Shown here: in pieces, positions 1 through 11,281 of the stretch
Layout of the letters: the number at the start of each line of letters is the position of its first letter
How positions within the stretch are numbered: position 1 is the stretch's first letter
Assembly: GCF_001039355.2 (NCBI RefSeq)
Contig: NW_019776050.1
Location: 64,400 to 128,399, forward strand
Direction: 5' to 3'
DNA: 64,000 nucleotides
Source of the DNA: Lingula anatina
Lineage: Eukaryota; Brachiopoda; Lingulata; Lingulida; Lingulidae
The notes under the pieces: model-generated
Told to the model about the DNA's origin: nothing
The model's input: only the letters and a program-made list of their open reading frames with translations
Databases searched by the model: none
Made by a program: the position numbers and the translations under genes

Positions 1-1973
1 GTTGTCATTTTTGCAAAGGTATGTGATTAAATTGTCTCAGAAAAAAAAACTTATATGGGGACTTTGTCTGTGTCAGAATGGCAGTAAGTAAAAGTAAAAA
101 AAAAGAAGAAAAACAATGTCTGTGGTTTTATCATTTTAAATTAATGGCGATTTTTTTGCTCATTTCATTTCAGGTGCCCATTTTGGTAAACTAGCACGTG
201 GGTGAACACAGACATTTTACTACACATTCAGTAACCATGCATCAACAACGTTGGACTTTATTGCCTCTGAGTCAGCTAGTGTGCCATTGTCAACTGTTCA
301 ATTTTCGCCCATAAATTCAGTCTGATTTAATTATCCTAATTGGCTTAAGTATACTTAATTGTATTTTTCAAAACTAGAATTTGATCAAGTAAAACCAAAT
401 GATTAATTGTAATGAGTTTTAGTGATGGCACAAGGAGAGTAAAACAACAAGGCATATTTCAAAATAAGCGATAGCAAGTTAATGAGAATCAGTGCATTTT
501 TTCTCTGCTGATAGATTCAATTTTGCATTCAGGTGCTTTCAGTTGGTACTCCTGAGGAAAATGTGCTTACATCTGTGAAAAGTTTGTCAGTGTTTCAAAT
601 ACCGACAAGAAGGTAGTCTTGATTGTGATTGGGACGATAAACAATATTTATTGTAAAAATGTAAGGATGAAGTACATTTATGTTTCATTCTATGAACTGA
701 ATATGTAAAGCGTGAATTTCTAGTCAAGAAAACATTTCATATATAAAGGCATTGTTAATAAAAACCGTTAAGTCACAGCACATCGTTGTAGGAATTGGAA
801 GGATAAATGGAATGAACTGACGAATAAGATATGCTGATCGAGATCAGATTTATTGTTGACTTTTAATTGCTTTGCGGTTTTCTCATAATAAATTATAATA
901 ATAAAAATGTTCCTATTGCACCCAGTACTGACCAGAGCATCTGATGGCTTGTCAATTTGCTCAATAAATATCGCCATTGGCTTTAATAATACGTTTTTGT
1001 CTGTTAATTGCAATGATCTTGAATTTTGAGAACCGTGACGCGACTGAGGGTCCGCTGAAATACGGTGTCCGGTGAAACGTGACAGTCCGCTTCCCATTCA
1101 TTTGTACAGGTAAGCCTCGCCCTAGATTTTGTCCCACGTAGGTCAGGCTAACCCTATTATAACTAAGACTTTCTGTTACGTGGACCCTCAGTTTCGTTAC
1201 ACCGGTTCCCATTCATTTGTATAGGAAGACTTCAAACAAAGTTTGTACCCAGTGGTCACGGTTACCCTAACTGAAACAGGGCGGATTGTTTTATACACGG
1301 ACCTCTAGTTACGTCGCATCAGGGCTTGGACTCCCCCTTTCTTCATTGATTACATGTGCAAGCATTGTTTTCACACGCTGGGCGAGAGAACTGTTCTCAG
1401 GACTTCATGTTTAGTCAGTGAAACCAATTCGCAGTGGGACCTTTCATTATTTTCGCCACAGGCTGGTACCCGATGGGAAAAAATCAACTGGGAAACTTCC
1501 CTAACTACCCAATCTTTACTACTGGCATCATTTTAAAATCCTGAACCATCTTTTAAATCACATAATTTTTTACCCTGATTTTAACGAACTATTAAGCAGA
1601 AAACCGAAACCATATCTCCTAGGCGCCAACCTACCCGAGCCATAGATAATGAACTGTCCGTAACTAGGCACAGTGGGCGTCGTCTCTGCTCGTGGTGGTA
1701 GTGATTCCTCGTGGCGCTGGCATGGAGATTTAACTACACCAGGTCCTCTCTAGGGGCCAGTACACGTTTATAATTTATTTTCAACCTGAAAAGTTGGTGT
1801 TTTTGACAGTTGAAAGGTGCCCTATTTTAAGCTGAGATTCGGCAGTGATAAGAGAAAGAAAAATTGCTGGGATTACCCAATTTGAAGGCGAGGGAAGAAC
1901 TCAGTTGGGCTGAAGTTTTCACTTGGAATTCTGAAAGGAAACGCGGACACTCACCCCGTTGAAATAGTTAAAA
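1..1973. other. Intergenic DNA, no gene supported
   Basis: No open frame here resembles a protein, and no splice-flanked exon was found. The one structure seen is a degenerate direct duplication at about 1075-1320: two roughly 115-bp units each contain TTCCCATTCATTTGTA (near 1094 and 1206), and each is followed by related text ending in ACGTGGACCCT or ACACGGACCTC. The unannotated remainder holds the promoter side of the gene that starts at 1974. Confidence 0.5.
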
Positions 1974-3182
1974 ATGATGGCCAGGCGATTTAGAACATTC
2001 TTGCTCAGGCGAGTTCTGCCAAAGATATCAGCAGTGCGTCTAAGTTTGCTTTTGCTTTGCGCATGGGTATTCTTCGCTCTGAGCGTAGCCCGTAGGGAAA
2101 TCAGGGAAGCTTATAGTGTTGACTTGGTCCGTACAAAAGGCCGTTCTTTGGTCGCCCAAAGCGCACTTGTTATTGCCCCTGACACAAACTCCAGCTCCTC
2201 CAACAGTTGCATGCTCCCCGAGCACGTGTGTGCCAGTAAGGAGGCAACGGAGCCTCGCCGTTGGTACCACCTTAAGAAATACGACTACGTCATCAACCGA
2301 CCATTGTGTGACCCGAAAGCCCCGCCGTATCTCCTGGCACTGGTGGTCTCCGAGCCGTGGGATTATTACGGAAGGTCCATGTACCGAAGGACTTGTGGGA
2401 GTATTAAGACGCACGCCTTTCAGGAGACAAAAACGGTGTTTTTCGTAGGGGAACAACCAGGAACGGAAAATGACATCGCCAATGAAGCTCTTCGGTTTGG
2501 TGACGTTGTCAAGGTAGGGTTTGTGGATTCCAAGGGAAATCTCACCCTTAAAACGCTTCTGGCGTTTCGTTGGGCGTTTGAGTATTGCCCCGGAGCGAGA
2601 TTCGTTCTGAAGTGCGGACATGATGTCATTGCAAACTACCCTGAGATCGTGCAGTACCTTTCTAATCTATCTGTAGTTGGTAATTCAACGCATCTTTTCA
2701 GCGGACTGCTACGACAGGAACCGACGAGAAACGCGTGGCTAGAGCCTGATTGGGATCCAAATGCACCAAATTTTGCGCCCCACATTGCAAGCTTCGCCTC
2801 CCTTCTCTCTCTTGACACTGTGCGCCTCCTTCACTCAGCCTCGCTTTCAAAGCGCCTCCACACAGAGGCTCCATTCATGTCGTCAATAGCAACTGAAAAA
2901 GGAATCCGGTTGGACAACAATACAAAGTTTTGGGAAGCTACCAAATTAGGATTTGTGGATTTGGCGCGTGATAGGTGTCGTCTGCTAACGGCGTTGGTCA
3001 TACATCGAGTTCCCGATCCAATCGTCTGGAATTTGGTTAAGAGAGGATATGTGGACAAGAAAAATGCATGCACAGGAGGCGGACAGGTTTTTCAAGCCCC
3101 ACAACCTGTTGTAAAATATGTTGGCAATCCTGAATCAGATCGAGAAATTATACTAGAGAAAGCGGAAGACTGGGTTTATTAA
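1974..3182 (+). CDS. GT31 family (beta-1,3-galactosyltransferase-like) type II membrane protein, probably degenerate
   Basis: A 402-residue single-exon protein. An in-frame TAG lies 9 nt before the chosen ATG, so the start is well fixed. A basic N-terminus precedes one membrane segment (about residues 21-39, LSLLLLCAWVFFALSVA), giving the Golgi type II topology usual for GT31. The luminal part follows the family order: YLLALVVSEP at about 119-128, RRTCGS at 138-143, the VFFVGEQPG strand at 155-163, FVDSKGNLTLKTLLAFRWA at 183-201, and CPGARFVLK at 205-213. At the place where active GT31 enzymes have a DDD donor/metal motif this protein reads KCGHD (213-217). The later Gly/Cys-rich acceptor motif and the EDV-type acidic motif are replaced by NFAPHIASF and HTEAPFMSS. 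Family membership is quite sure; activity is doubtful. Active enzymes transfer galactose or GlcNAc to glycan acceptors. Confidence 0.8.
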   Translation: MMARRFRTFLLRRVLPKISAVRLSLLLLCAWVFFALSVARREIREAYSVDLVRTKGRSLVAQSALVIAPDTNSSSSNSCMLPEHVCASKEATEPRRWYHLKKYDYVINRPLCDPKAPPYLLALVVSEPWDYYGRSMYRRTCGSIKTHAFQETKTVFFVGEQPGTENDIANEALRFGDVVKVGFVDSKGNLTLKTLLAFRWAFEYCPGARFVLKCGHDVIANYPEIVQYLSNLSVVGNSTHLFSGLLRQEPTRNAWLEPDWDPNAPNFAPHIASFASLLSLDTVRLLHSASLSKRLHTEAPFMSSIATEKGIRLDNNTKFWEATKLGFVDLARDRCRLLTALVIHRVPDPIVWNLVKRGYVDKKNACTGGGQVFQAPQPVVKYVGNPESDREIILEKAEDWVY

Positions 3183-4711
3183 AGCTTGTTGAAATGACAC
3201 ATCTGACTTGATATCATCGATTTCGATGTGTTATGGTTTGTTTGTTAAAATTGGTTAATTAAACATATGTTGCTTATCTTCATATCGTCATAGGCCTATG
3301 TTATTGCTTTAAAAAGTCATTCAGCAATTTTATCACTTTAAAAATTCTCCAGGGCTTGTGGCCGAAAAGAATTTGACGGTGCTGCAGCAAATATCCAACA
3401 ATGCACACATCAAACAGCTATTCACCATTTAAAAAAAAGGCATTTCCATTTTGCTCCTGTACTGGAAACAACGCCCAGTATCAGCATCTTGTTTGTCGTT
3501 ATCACCCTGAGTAGGCCTATATACCTATATTATAGAGCCGCTTCCAGTGACGGCAGAAGCATGCCAATGCCGGGACGTGGTTCTCAACTAGATATGAACC
3601 TCAGGGTGTGAGTAAAAAATGGCCATGATAATGGTAATAATATTGCTTTGTTAATGAATATAACCCGAATTTCGGTAACACATGCTGTAATCTATCACGA
3701 CTTCTGTTGATGATTTACGTTTGATGTTACACTGAATTTGAAGCATGTGCCAGCGCTTTTTACTGATCATTACGTCTATATAGGTGTTGTTAATTCAAAG
3801 CAACCAAGAATGACGTATTATCAAATCATAACTGAAAGGGACAGTCTCTACATGTACACTGATGTTCTTCGTTGTACTTCTCTTTGATTTTTGAAATGTT
3901 TTCATTTTTATTAAGTATCAACTTATTTGCCGGGTTTCATTTCCGTTATCGGTCTTTTTTACCCTTTTTTCCACGATCAGTGTATGCATTAGCAGACAAA
4001 ATCGTTTTTTTGCTCTGTACGTTTTATTCACGCTTGCTTCTGCTGTCAGTTATCTTGTCCAAACATGATGGTAGCTACATATACCTGCTGAAAACCTGTT
4101 TGATCAAGCGGTTACATACAGTGCATATAATACTGTAGATGTAGACATAATAGAATTAAAGTAATTCTCTGGTAGCTAGATTAAGGGTATTTTACGGACT
4201 GTGTAGTTCCCCATCTTTTGGTCTAAGAGCGTATTCAGAACAGCGTACTAACATATCCGCGGATAAAATATGGCGACTCACTAAAAAGCTAGCCGCTTAA
4301 TTCCAAATTAGACACATAATAGATTCCCAAAGGGGATAACGCAACAAGCGTTCAAGTGGGTCGACTATATTTGATCCGCGGATCTGTTAGTCGGCTGTTC
4401 TGAATGTGCTCTATGAGGACATAGTCAGTACGACGTACATGTAACATTTGAACGTGATTTTTAATCGTTATCACCATTGGCTCCACAGCTGACTCACAGT
4501 TTAGGCTACCTCAACCGGCGGATGGGACAAACGAGGGATGAGATTGGCTCTTAGGGTGATCTAACCATAGTTACATGGAATGTTGGGTATGCTCTTCAAA
4601 AGCTTTATCAGGTCGTAAATCACACGCATCATTTGGTCACCATAAGGATTTAAAGAAAACACGGTCTTGACATGCTATGCTTTTTCTGCCTCAAACTACT
4701 ATTTTTTCCAT
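3183..4711. other. Intergenic DNA with one inverted-repeat element
   Basis: Between the GT31 gene and the 3' end of the minus-strand fibrinogen-domain gene. It holds one short inverted-repeat transposon (4227-4411, listed separately). Reading frames such as the one near 3872 are rich in Phe/Leu and look like AT-rich noise. No other feature was recognised. Confidence 0.5.
4227..4411. mobile_element. MITE-like element with ~45-bp terminal inverted repeats
   Basis: The left end begins GAGCGTATTCAGAACAGC and continues through ACTAACA and ATCCGCGGAT to AAATAT. The reverse complement of the right end reads GAGCACATTCAGAACAGC, then ACTAACA, ATCCGCGGAT and AAATAT. The ~45-bp arms match with few differences around about 95 bp of unrelated core, and there is no coding capacity: a non-autonomous DNA transposon. 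A diverged relative of the right end (ATCCGCGGATCAAC near 42490, then GAATGCGCC) lies around 42400-42525. Confidence 0.8.
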
Positions 4712-7256
4712 TTATGCATTTCTCTTAATTTTCATGGTAGCAGTTTTTAGTAGACAACCGTAGTCACAATTATTACCGGTCACCGAAGCAAATTTCATTG
4801 ACGATCTCCGCTTATCTTCAGGAAATATCGTAGAATCCTGGCAGTGGCTGTACGTACACGTTAAACACACCATAGCACACTGTCGAAACCACCAACCACC
4901 ACCTGAAAAAAATTTAATTCTTGGTTAAAAATACATCTACATGTATCTACATGTATAACGTTTTTATGAATTGAATTCATTTTCCTGATGTAATTGTAAA
5001 CCTGCGTGCAATCTATTTGTACATTTAGCGGGGAATTAAAGTACCTCTAATTCATGAAAATATTGCAAACTAAGTATGCAACGAAACTAAACGTGTTTTC
5101 TACTTAGTCCGACTTCCAGATCTAACGCAGAAGAGTCGGTCAAGTTACATCTAACAAAGACCTTTGACCATGGACTGGAACGCCATGACTTGAAGTTAGG
5201 GAAGAGACAGATCGTAAAGTTCTTGTATAGATGGACGAAATCTTCCTGTCATTTTGCACCAGAACTTACCGAAGCTAATCGGGCAGTTTGTATTTCGGGC
5301 CCGGTCATATGTTGAAAAGCCTGCTCCTAATGGATTCGTCAAGAAGTCCACGGCTTTCGTCGTGTTGGTCGTGTTAAAAGACTCGACCAACATGTCCTTC
5401 ACTTTGTAATTCTGATACTCTGACCCAATCCTAAACAGGCTCCACCTTGCGTAGTAATACCTCCCGTTGCAAGAAAGTAGGTCCATTTGTAAGGAATAAT
5501 TATTTTGATTGGTCAGTTGATAGATGACCTTATTTCCTATCCAGAACTGATTGGTTGGATCACCAAACCCGTGCTTGTATGACGTCCAACTTTGGTTAAA
5601 GTTGACGTCATCATTGTAGCGCCTCATGATGATCAGCCAGTCACCATCATACGTGTAAGTGTGATTATCTAAAACGCAACTTGCAGTATACGAAAACATG
5701 CAATTCTAAAGAGCATCTGCATTAATTTAAAGAATCCAAAATATTTTAACCAAGGAACGATGAGTTGCATGTTGATATTGTAACTTTCTGTACGAGATGA
5801 CAACTATTAATGTTAATGATACCCTTATATTGTATTCATTAAAAGCTGTTTCCACGTGTCTGGTTGTCTGCTTAACTACATGTAAATTGTTCGTCGTTCG
5901 ATTTGTCTGCACGATCAGAAGCCTTTATTTTCATGTCTGTATGTTTGTCTGTCGGACCTGTCTGTTTCTGTTTGATTTTCCCCTAATCTGTGTATAAATA
6001 CTCACTTGTCTGTCTGTCTGTCACTGTGGACTTACCTCTTGAGTTGGAAGCCGTCTAAAAGTAAAAGTGAACTACATTCAACTCAGTAGACTGTTTCACA
6101 GTTACTGAGTATTAGAAACGATTAAAAGATAAATAAATAAATGAAATAAATAAATAAATAAATAAATAAATATTATTTTGCACATGTCATCCGACTCCAT
6201 GACCGAAATATAAGCCAATATACAAACTAGAAAAGCACTCAGAAACGGCAGACCTCCGCCAAGGCATCATTAATGGACCATCACCCAAACCTAATCAATT
6301 TTAAGTTTAGAGCCTTAAACTAAATAACCAACGAAAGCAAAATGATCCATAGAACAGGTAACCGTGATATTCAACCTACCTCTATTCTGCCGGTCACGTT
6401 CAACTTATCAGTCAGACCACAGGCATTAGGGGAATAGGTCCCGTCTTCTTCGCTTATGACGTCACACCTAACGTTGTTGTTGACGATCTCCGGCGTTCCG
6501 TTCAAAAGATCACATTGTTGTGACGCTTTTCGAAATCCAAATGAAGCACAACTTGAAAAATATTAATAATTCTACTTTAAGAATTTTTAATTTTATTGAG
6601 GCCATTTCTTAAAAAAAAAAAGAAAAAGTTAATTGCGATAAAAAAATGGCCGTTTTCACTCCTGTTTCAGGCCGTTGATAAAAGTAGCCTATGTCATCTG
6701 ATGCTTAAGGAGGTTTTATCCAAACCGAAATTTAAGCTGCATTTTCATTCATGTTTGTGACGGCTTTGCTTACGAGTAGTTCGACATACTATATCGCGAC
6801 AGACTATGTGATGAAAAACTATAATTATGGCCTGTCTAACTGCTATGCATTAAGTGAAGCCGTCACAATTAAACTGGGAATTTGACGTTCGATTGCAAGG
6901 AATTAACTGATTTAGCCTGCTAGCCGGTGTAGACCAATAAAGTTTCATCTGTCGATCCGCAAAAAATATTGGCTGGGAAATGTCAATTAATTTCTTCTAT
7001 AGCTATTGACAATTGAAACGCTATAAGCTAACAAAAATATTCAACATTACCCTGGTGTGCTCTCACATATATTCGCGCACGCCGACGCAGACATGATATT
7101 TTGGACAGTTTCCTGCACAGCGTCTGTCATGCGGCATCTTGGAATTGCGCAAAAACATGCACCGCACTGCGAATGCACGCATTGAAGAGAATGACCAACG
7201 AGGACAACAAACGGCAATAATAGCATGGCTGTCCTATTGCGTGTACTTCTGGACAT
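4712..7256 (-). CDS. Secreted PAN/apple plus fibrinogen-related domain protein, five exons
   Basis: Exons on the minus strand: 7051-7256, 6380-6551, 6036-6054 (19 nt), 5270-5668 and 4712-4902. All have GT-AG borders and matching phases (2, 0, 1, 1), summing to 987 nt or 328 residues. Exon 1 carries a signal peptide (a second Met at residue 11 precedes LLLPFVVLVG). Exons 1-2 hold a Cys-rich PAN/apple-like module (SACANIC, TPGCASFGF, SQQCDLLNG). Exons 4-5 hold the fibrinogen C-terminal domain: DGDWLIIMRRYNDDVNFNQSW, GFGDPTNQFWIGN, FSTYDRARNTNC, GGWWFRQC, and a C-terminal TATMKIKRNA. Such secreted proteins often act as pattern-recognition lectins. The N-terminal subdomain of a full fibrinogen domain is absent, and the usual Asp-rich calcium loop after FSTYD is replaced by RARNTNC. 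The microexon (TASNSR) rests on phase and splice consensus only. Confidence 0.78.
6125..6172. repeat. (AAAT)n microsatellite
   Basis: A run of about a dozen AAAT/AAATA units lies in the intron between exon 2 and the 19-nt exon of the fibrinogen-domain gene. Confidence 0.9.
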
Positions 7257-8511
7257 GCTGTCCGATCTTCACATCAAGTATCACAAAAATAGTTGTACAT
7301 ACAAATCCTAATGGCACTTTCCATTTACGAAAATTTTCCGTGTTATAATATTCGAATTTTGGCTTCAGGCAATTGAAAACAGCATGTTTCATCAATTCGC
7401 CTTTTAGTGAAGGCATCTAAAATGTCCCTCTGTCGTTTGGTGCGAACTCTGAAGCCGATTCATCTGAAGAAAGCTATTTGTACGAGATAACCCTCGTTTG
7501 CTCTTGACTCCTTTCCATACGGGGTCTTGTGCGAAGTGTTTATCTGGCACTTGCGGTGGATCTGTTTACTTGCTCCCAGGATATCCCATGGTGAATTTCT
7601 CCTCAATGATATCACTGTGACGTTGACTGGACTACTACTACAGAGTAACCGGCTGTGCCCTGTCATTGACCCTATACATATACATCCACACAGTCAGTTA
7701 CTAGGTGTGAAACCGCCAAGCATATTTATAAATTGATAATAATAAGAAGAGGGCAGTCTATTGTTGACGATAGTGTTTCGATCTTTGTGAATATCCTACA
7801 AATGACGCATCAGGGGCGTGTCTCACAATGAAATTAATGAACAAAAACTGAGCTGGTCGAAACTTTAAGACTAAAATTCCAGTCAAATCCTCCTTCTATT
7901 ATAAATCATTATTATTCCAGTTATTGTGCCTGTTGCCAAACAGCTAGGCCTGGTTTATGTATCAGACTTTTTTCTCTTTATCAAAATGGACAGCATGATT
8001 AATCCCGCAATGAGCAAAAAATGGTCTAAAAGTTTTAACTTAAAAGCTTAAAAGCATGTAACATTTTGAGATGATCCCTTGTATAGAGAGCGTCGTACAA
8101 TGATGATGGACCACCTGTCCTAGGTGACAATCCCCAAAAAGGTGAGGTGAGGTTCACAATACAGTTGGGACTAACAGGTGACATATTATGGACGCAGTTA
8201 TTGGCAATCCCCATTGAAAAGATGGATTGCGTCCTAGTATAAATGGATATCTAAATGTATTATTTTCGCAAATATTGGTGTACTGGTACTTGAGGAAATA
8301 GAGATTGATGGAGTCACGATAATCAATAAATACTTCAAGATGACCCTGGTATAACTCTAATTTGTTGGGCCCGTGTTATGTTGCATAATTTTTTGTTCAC
8401 CAGTGGATTTCAAGATGATCTTGATAAATGCTGCATGTGGGCTGTCCTTCAATCATTGAACTAATTTTGTCGTCTGAAGCAGACGATAAACGCCAGAAAG
8501 TTTCAGCAGGT

Positions 8512-8949
8512 CAGGGGCGGATCTAGGATTATTAGACAGGGGGGGGGGGGGGGGGGGCCGGGGGGGGGGAACCCCCCCCCCCCCCCCCCCCCCCCCCAAT
8601 TTAGACTAAATGCATGATCCGACCTCTCAAAGTGTTTTAGTACAAACTGTATCACTTGGTATGCTGCTTCTTGTTGAGAGGAACTTAAGATACAGCAGTC
8701 TTCAAATCATCAACTGTAAGTAGAACTTGAGATAATTTTTAAAAAAAATTATACCTCAAATAATCTTCAAAACAAATGCACCAGGGAATAAGAACATCGT
8801 AACTCTAAGCAAGTCCAGAACTGTTTATACATCAGCAATTACATGTTCCGTCTGATTTTCAAAGGAAATTCGCCAAGTTTTAGACATGCTTCTGGCAGCT
8901 GTTCTAGGCAGAGAAAAACACCTCGTCAGGGAATTTTGCCNAGCCCCCC

Positions 8950-8980
<31 letters not shown>

Positions 8981-9170
8981 ACACTTGGCGTGGGTTCGGG
9001 GCCCCGAAATGTGTGGTATGTAAGAGGGCGAACGGTGCCATTGGGTACGGTTTAGAGCATTCAGCTAGAGCATTCAAAGATTCAGCTAGTCAAAATTCTA
9101 ATTTCAAGAGGGGACCAGAAATTGAAGGGGGGAGGGGGTCAGGACCCCCCCCCCTCTAAATCCGCCACTG
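8512..9170. mobile_element. hAT-like non-autonomous element, CAGKGGCGGATYTAG termini
   Basis: The left end is CAGGGGCGGATCTAGGA. The reverse complement of the right end is CAGTGGCGGATTTAGAGG. CAG-starting termini of this form are typical of short hAT-type transposons in many marine animals. The right half contains GAGGGCGAACGGTGCCA, CAGCTAGTCAAAATTCTA and GGGGACCA, all found again in the copy at 53714-53923. No transposase frame is present. The interior includes long G and C homopolymers and one undetermined base. Confidence 0.72.
8541..8597. repeat. Poly-G / poly-C homopolymer tract
   Basis: A near-pure run of G (with a GCC break) is followed directly by a run of C, inside the hAT-like element. 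A second C tract with a (CA)n tail lies at about 8943-8985, next to the single N of the window at 8941. Such tracts are hard to sequence, so their lengths are probably not exact. Confidence 0.85.
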
Positions 9171-10610
9171 CATGTTATGATAATCATTTCCTACTCCTTA
9201 ATAATAATAATAATTGTTGTTGTTGTATGTTTGTGTGACGGTAAAAATACCAGGCTGTCGTTATTATTGAGTTGTTAGTTTTGCCCATAGAAGGCCTTTC
9301 TTGAAATGCCAGTTGTCTCATTAAGTTAATATGTAGGCGTGTATTTAAGGTCGAGTTTACATAAAAATAGGAAGTAAAATTCTTTCATAACTAAGAAAAT
9401 CAAAAAGTATGAACGGAAAGTTGAATCATTTGAAATCTGAACCTTTTCGTTTTTTTCGAAATCGCATTACCATCTGTATTTGCATACCATTCCTTGAGAA
9501 AGTCAATAAACAGGTCTGGTTTGGGACAAGAATATCTGTGTTTGCGACGCATGTAAATTTTTAACAATGTGTTAAAAAAGAGGAAACAATGAGGGATGAG
9601 CCTATATAGCCTACACTGAGTAAAAATATAATCGCTAGTCAGTAGTATGACATTTAAAAGAGCGATGATCAATTAATTCTTCATAATTAATATGACACCT
9701 GTAGAGGAAAAAGATTGAAATGACGTATAACAAATTAAAATGAAAGAAACAGATAGCGAGAGGGGCGGTCGTAGCCCCCCTCCCCTCCACACTCCGCTTA
9801 CATTTAAAGTTTTATTTGTGTGCAAGGGCTTAAATCTTTTAATTGATATTGGCCGTCTTCCTTTTTCATTTTAAGTTTTATTTTTTATTTCGTATCTTGA
9901 GAGAAAAAAAAGGCAATATTAGAATTATTTGTTCTAATTTTAGCAAAGATCACTTTCTCGTGCCCTGGGCCCCGTAACTCGAAGGCAGCGCGAATAGCGA
10001 TATCACACAGAGGCTATGTACAATGTATTATATGGGGCGGGTATGGGCGAGTTATGGAATCGAAACGTTTGCGCTCAGTCGCAATGAGCGATGCTTTCGA
10101 GTTAGGTCTGCATAGCCGAGGTAAAAAGGGGATCCCCCTTTTTTAAAACTGGGTCAGTTGCAGTGCGGTTTGCGCACGCGTAACTTTATGGTGAACAGGA
10201 AACAGAAAAGTATGTCACACATTTTCTCTTTTAATTTTTTATTTAGAAGGGGTTTTTTATTAGTCTGTTGATTTCACGGGTAATCATAGGTGTTCATAAT
10301 GTCCCTGCCTTGGGTACAGACAGGCGATCTCTGTAAGAAAGCGTTTGGGGCCTCGATAAAAAAGTAGGAGTGTCTACTTACCAGCGGGACAAGTAGGGCC
10401 TATATACCTGTACCTAATCATGTAAACGCCGTACGCTGATTATGCAGTGATATATGTAGAGAGAGAACTGTCCAAACAGCTTTGTTAGGTCTGAGACCTG
10501 CTATTCATGGTACATGTACCTCCTAGTGCCGTACGTACGAATTTCTCTACACTGGGGGAGGAGGGGGGGATGAGGTCGCACTCTCACCCCTATCACCGCA
10601 GGTAGGCCTC

Positions 10611-10815
10611 GAATCGAATAGATCGATCCAGAGAATTAGATTTAGATCGACCTAACTCCCTGGGGGTTCATGCTAAATTGCAGTCACCTGAGCGCGCACC
10701 ATAGTTAATTACCCCCTTACAGTAGGCGGGACAGACGCTTAATTAAGCCGGCTAAGCTGACAGTAATCTAGTGAGACTCCCCACAGGGATAGATCGATCT
10801 AAAATCTATGGGGAT
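10611..10815 (-). mobile_element. MITE family 1, copy 1 (inverted)
   Basis: A ~205-bp repeat, inverted relative to the copies at 14871-15075 and 58720-58940. Shared words read on the minus strand are GATCGATCTATCCC, GGGGAGTCTCACTAGATTAC, GGTAATTAACT and GGGAGTTAGGTCGATCTAAA. The ends are imperfect inverted repeats around CCATAGATTTTAGATCGATC. No coding capacity. It lies about 470 bp upstream of the caspase ATG. Confidence 0.8.
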
Positions 10816-10996
10816 GGGGTCTATCAGTTATGTTTAGAATGAAAGCACCCAAGAAAGTCCGAGACTAGGACCTACAGCATAGTACAGGTCTAATCTGGGA
10901 TCCTTCAATGCAGGTTAATGGCATTTGCCAGCTAACGGAGGCCTACTAGTGCCGAACGTAGTACAGTGGGTAACGTCAGGCTTTTTGAATAATAGG

Positions 10997-11041
<45 letters not shown>

Positions 11042-11042
11042 T
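10997..11042. repeat. (ATT)n microsatellite
   Basis: About 15 ATT units. The poly-isoleucine reading frame it produces on the minus strand is not a gene. Confidence 0.95.
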
Positions 11043-11281
11043 GTGACAGAGATGTAGATAAGTGAATTTCACTTGTGACGGTAAAGAAGTAGAAAGTTAA
11101 AATTTGAAAGGGTTTAGGCCTACAAGCCATAATTTCTTTAAAGGTTTTGTAGGCTATTGACAAAGGGGAAATGGTTGAAATCCCGCGGGATTTTTGTCAT
11201 ATAAAGATCTTACGCTAATTTAAACACGTATCACAGACTGTTTTAAAATATCTACGTGTTTATTTGTAATAGGTTCCAATC

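Larger units (their letters stand above)
7257..11281. other. Intergenic DNA, transposon- and repeat-rich, no gene supported
   Basis: Four kilobases separate the start of the minus-strand fibrinogen-domain gene from the CARD-caspase start. The region holds a hAT-like non-autonomous element (8512-9170), an inverted copy of a MITE (10611-10815), long poly-G/poly-C runs and an (ATT)n microsatellite. Open frames here are short and low in complexity. The upstream regulatory regions of both flanking genes must lie here, but I recognise no specific sites. Confidence 0.5.

Noticed and set aside
2040-3073. Several 60-190 codon open frames on the minus strand and other plus-strand frames across the GT31 gene
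   Set aside because: They overlap a clear family-matching coding frame and show no domain; they are frame shadows.
5196-5699. Single-exon fibrinogen protein ending LYDLSLP
   Set aside because: A strong donor (GGTAAGTT) at 5270 and a downstream exon encoding GGWWFRQC and the C-terminus show that the frame simply reads into an intron.
8843-9055. Pro/His-rich 70-codon frame containing an unknown residue
   Set aside because: Translation of poly-C and (CA)n tracts inside a transposon.
10915-11163. Poly-isoleucine frame (similar ones at 35839 and 37956)
   Set aside because: Direct translation of (ATT)n or (TTA)n microsatellites.
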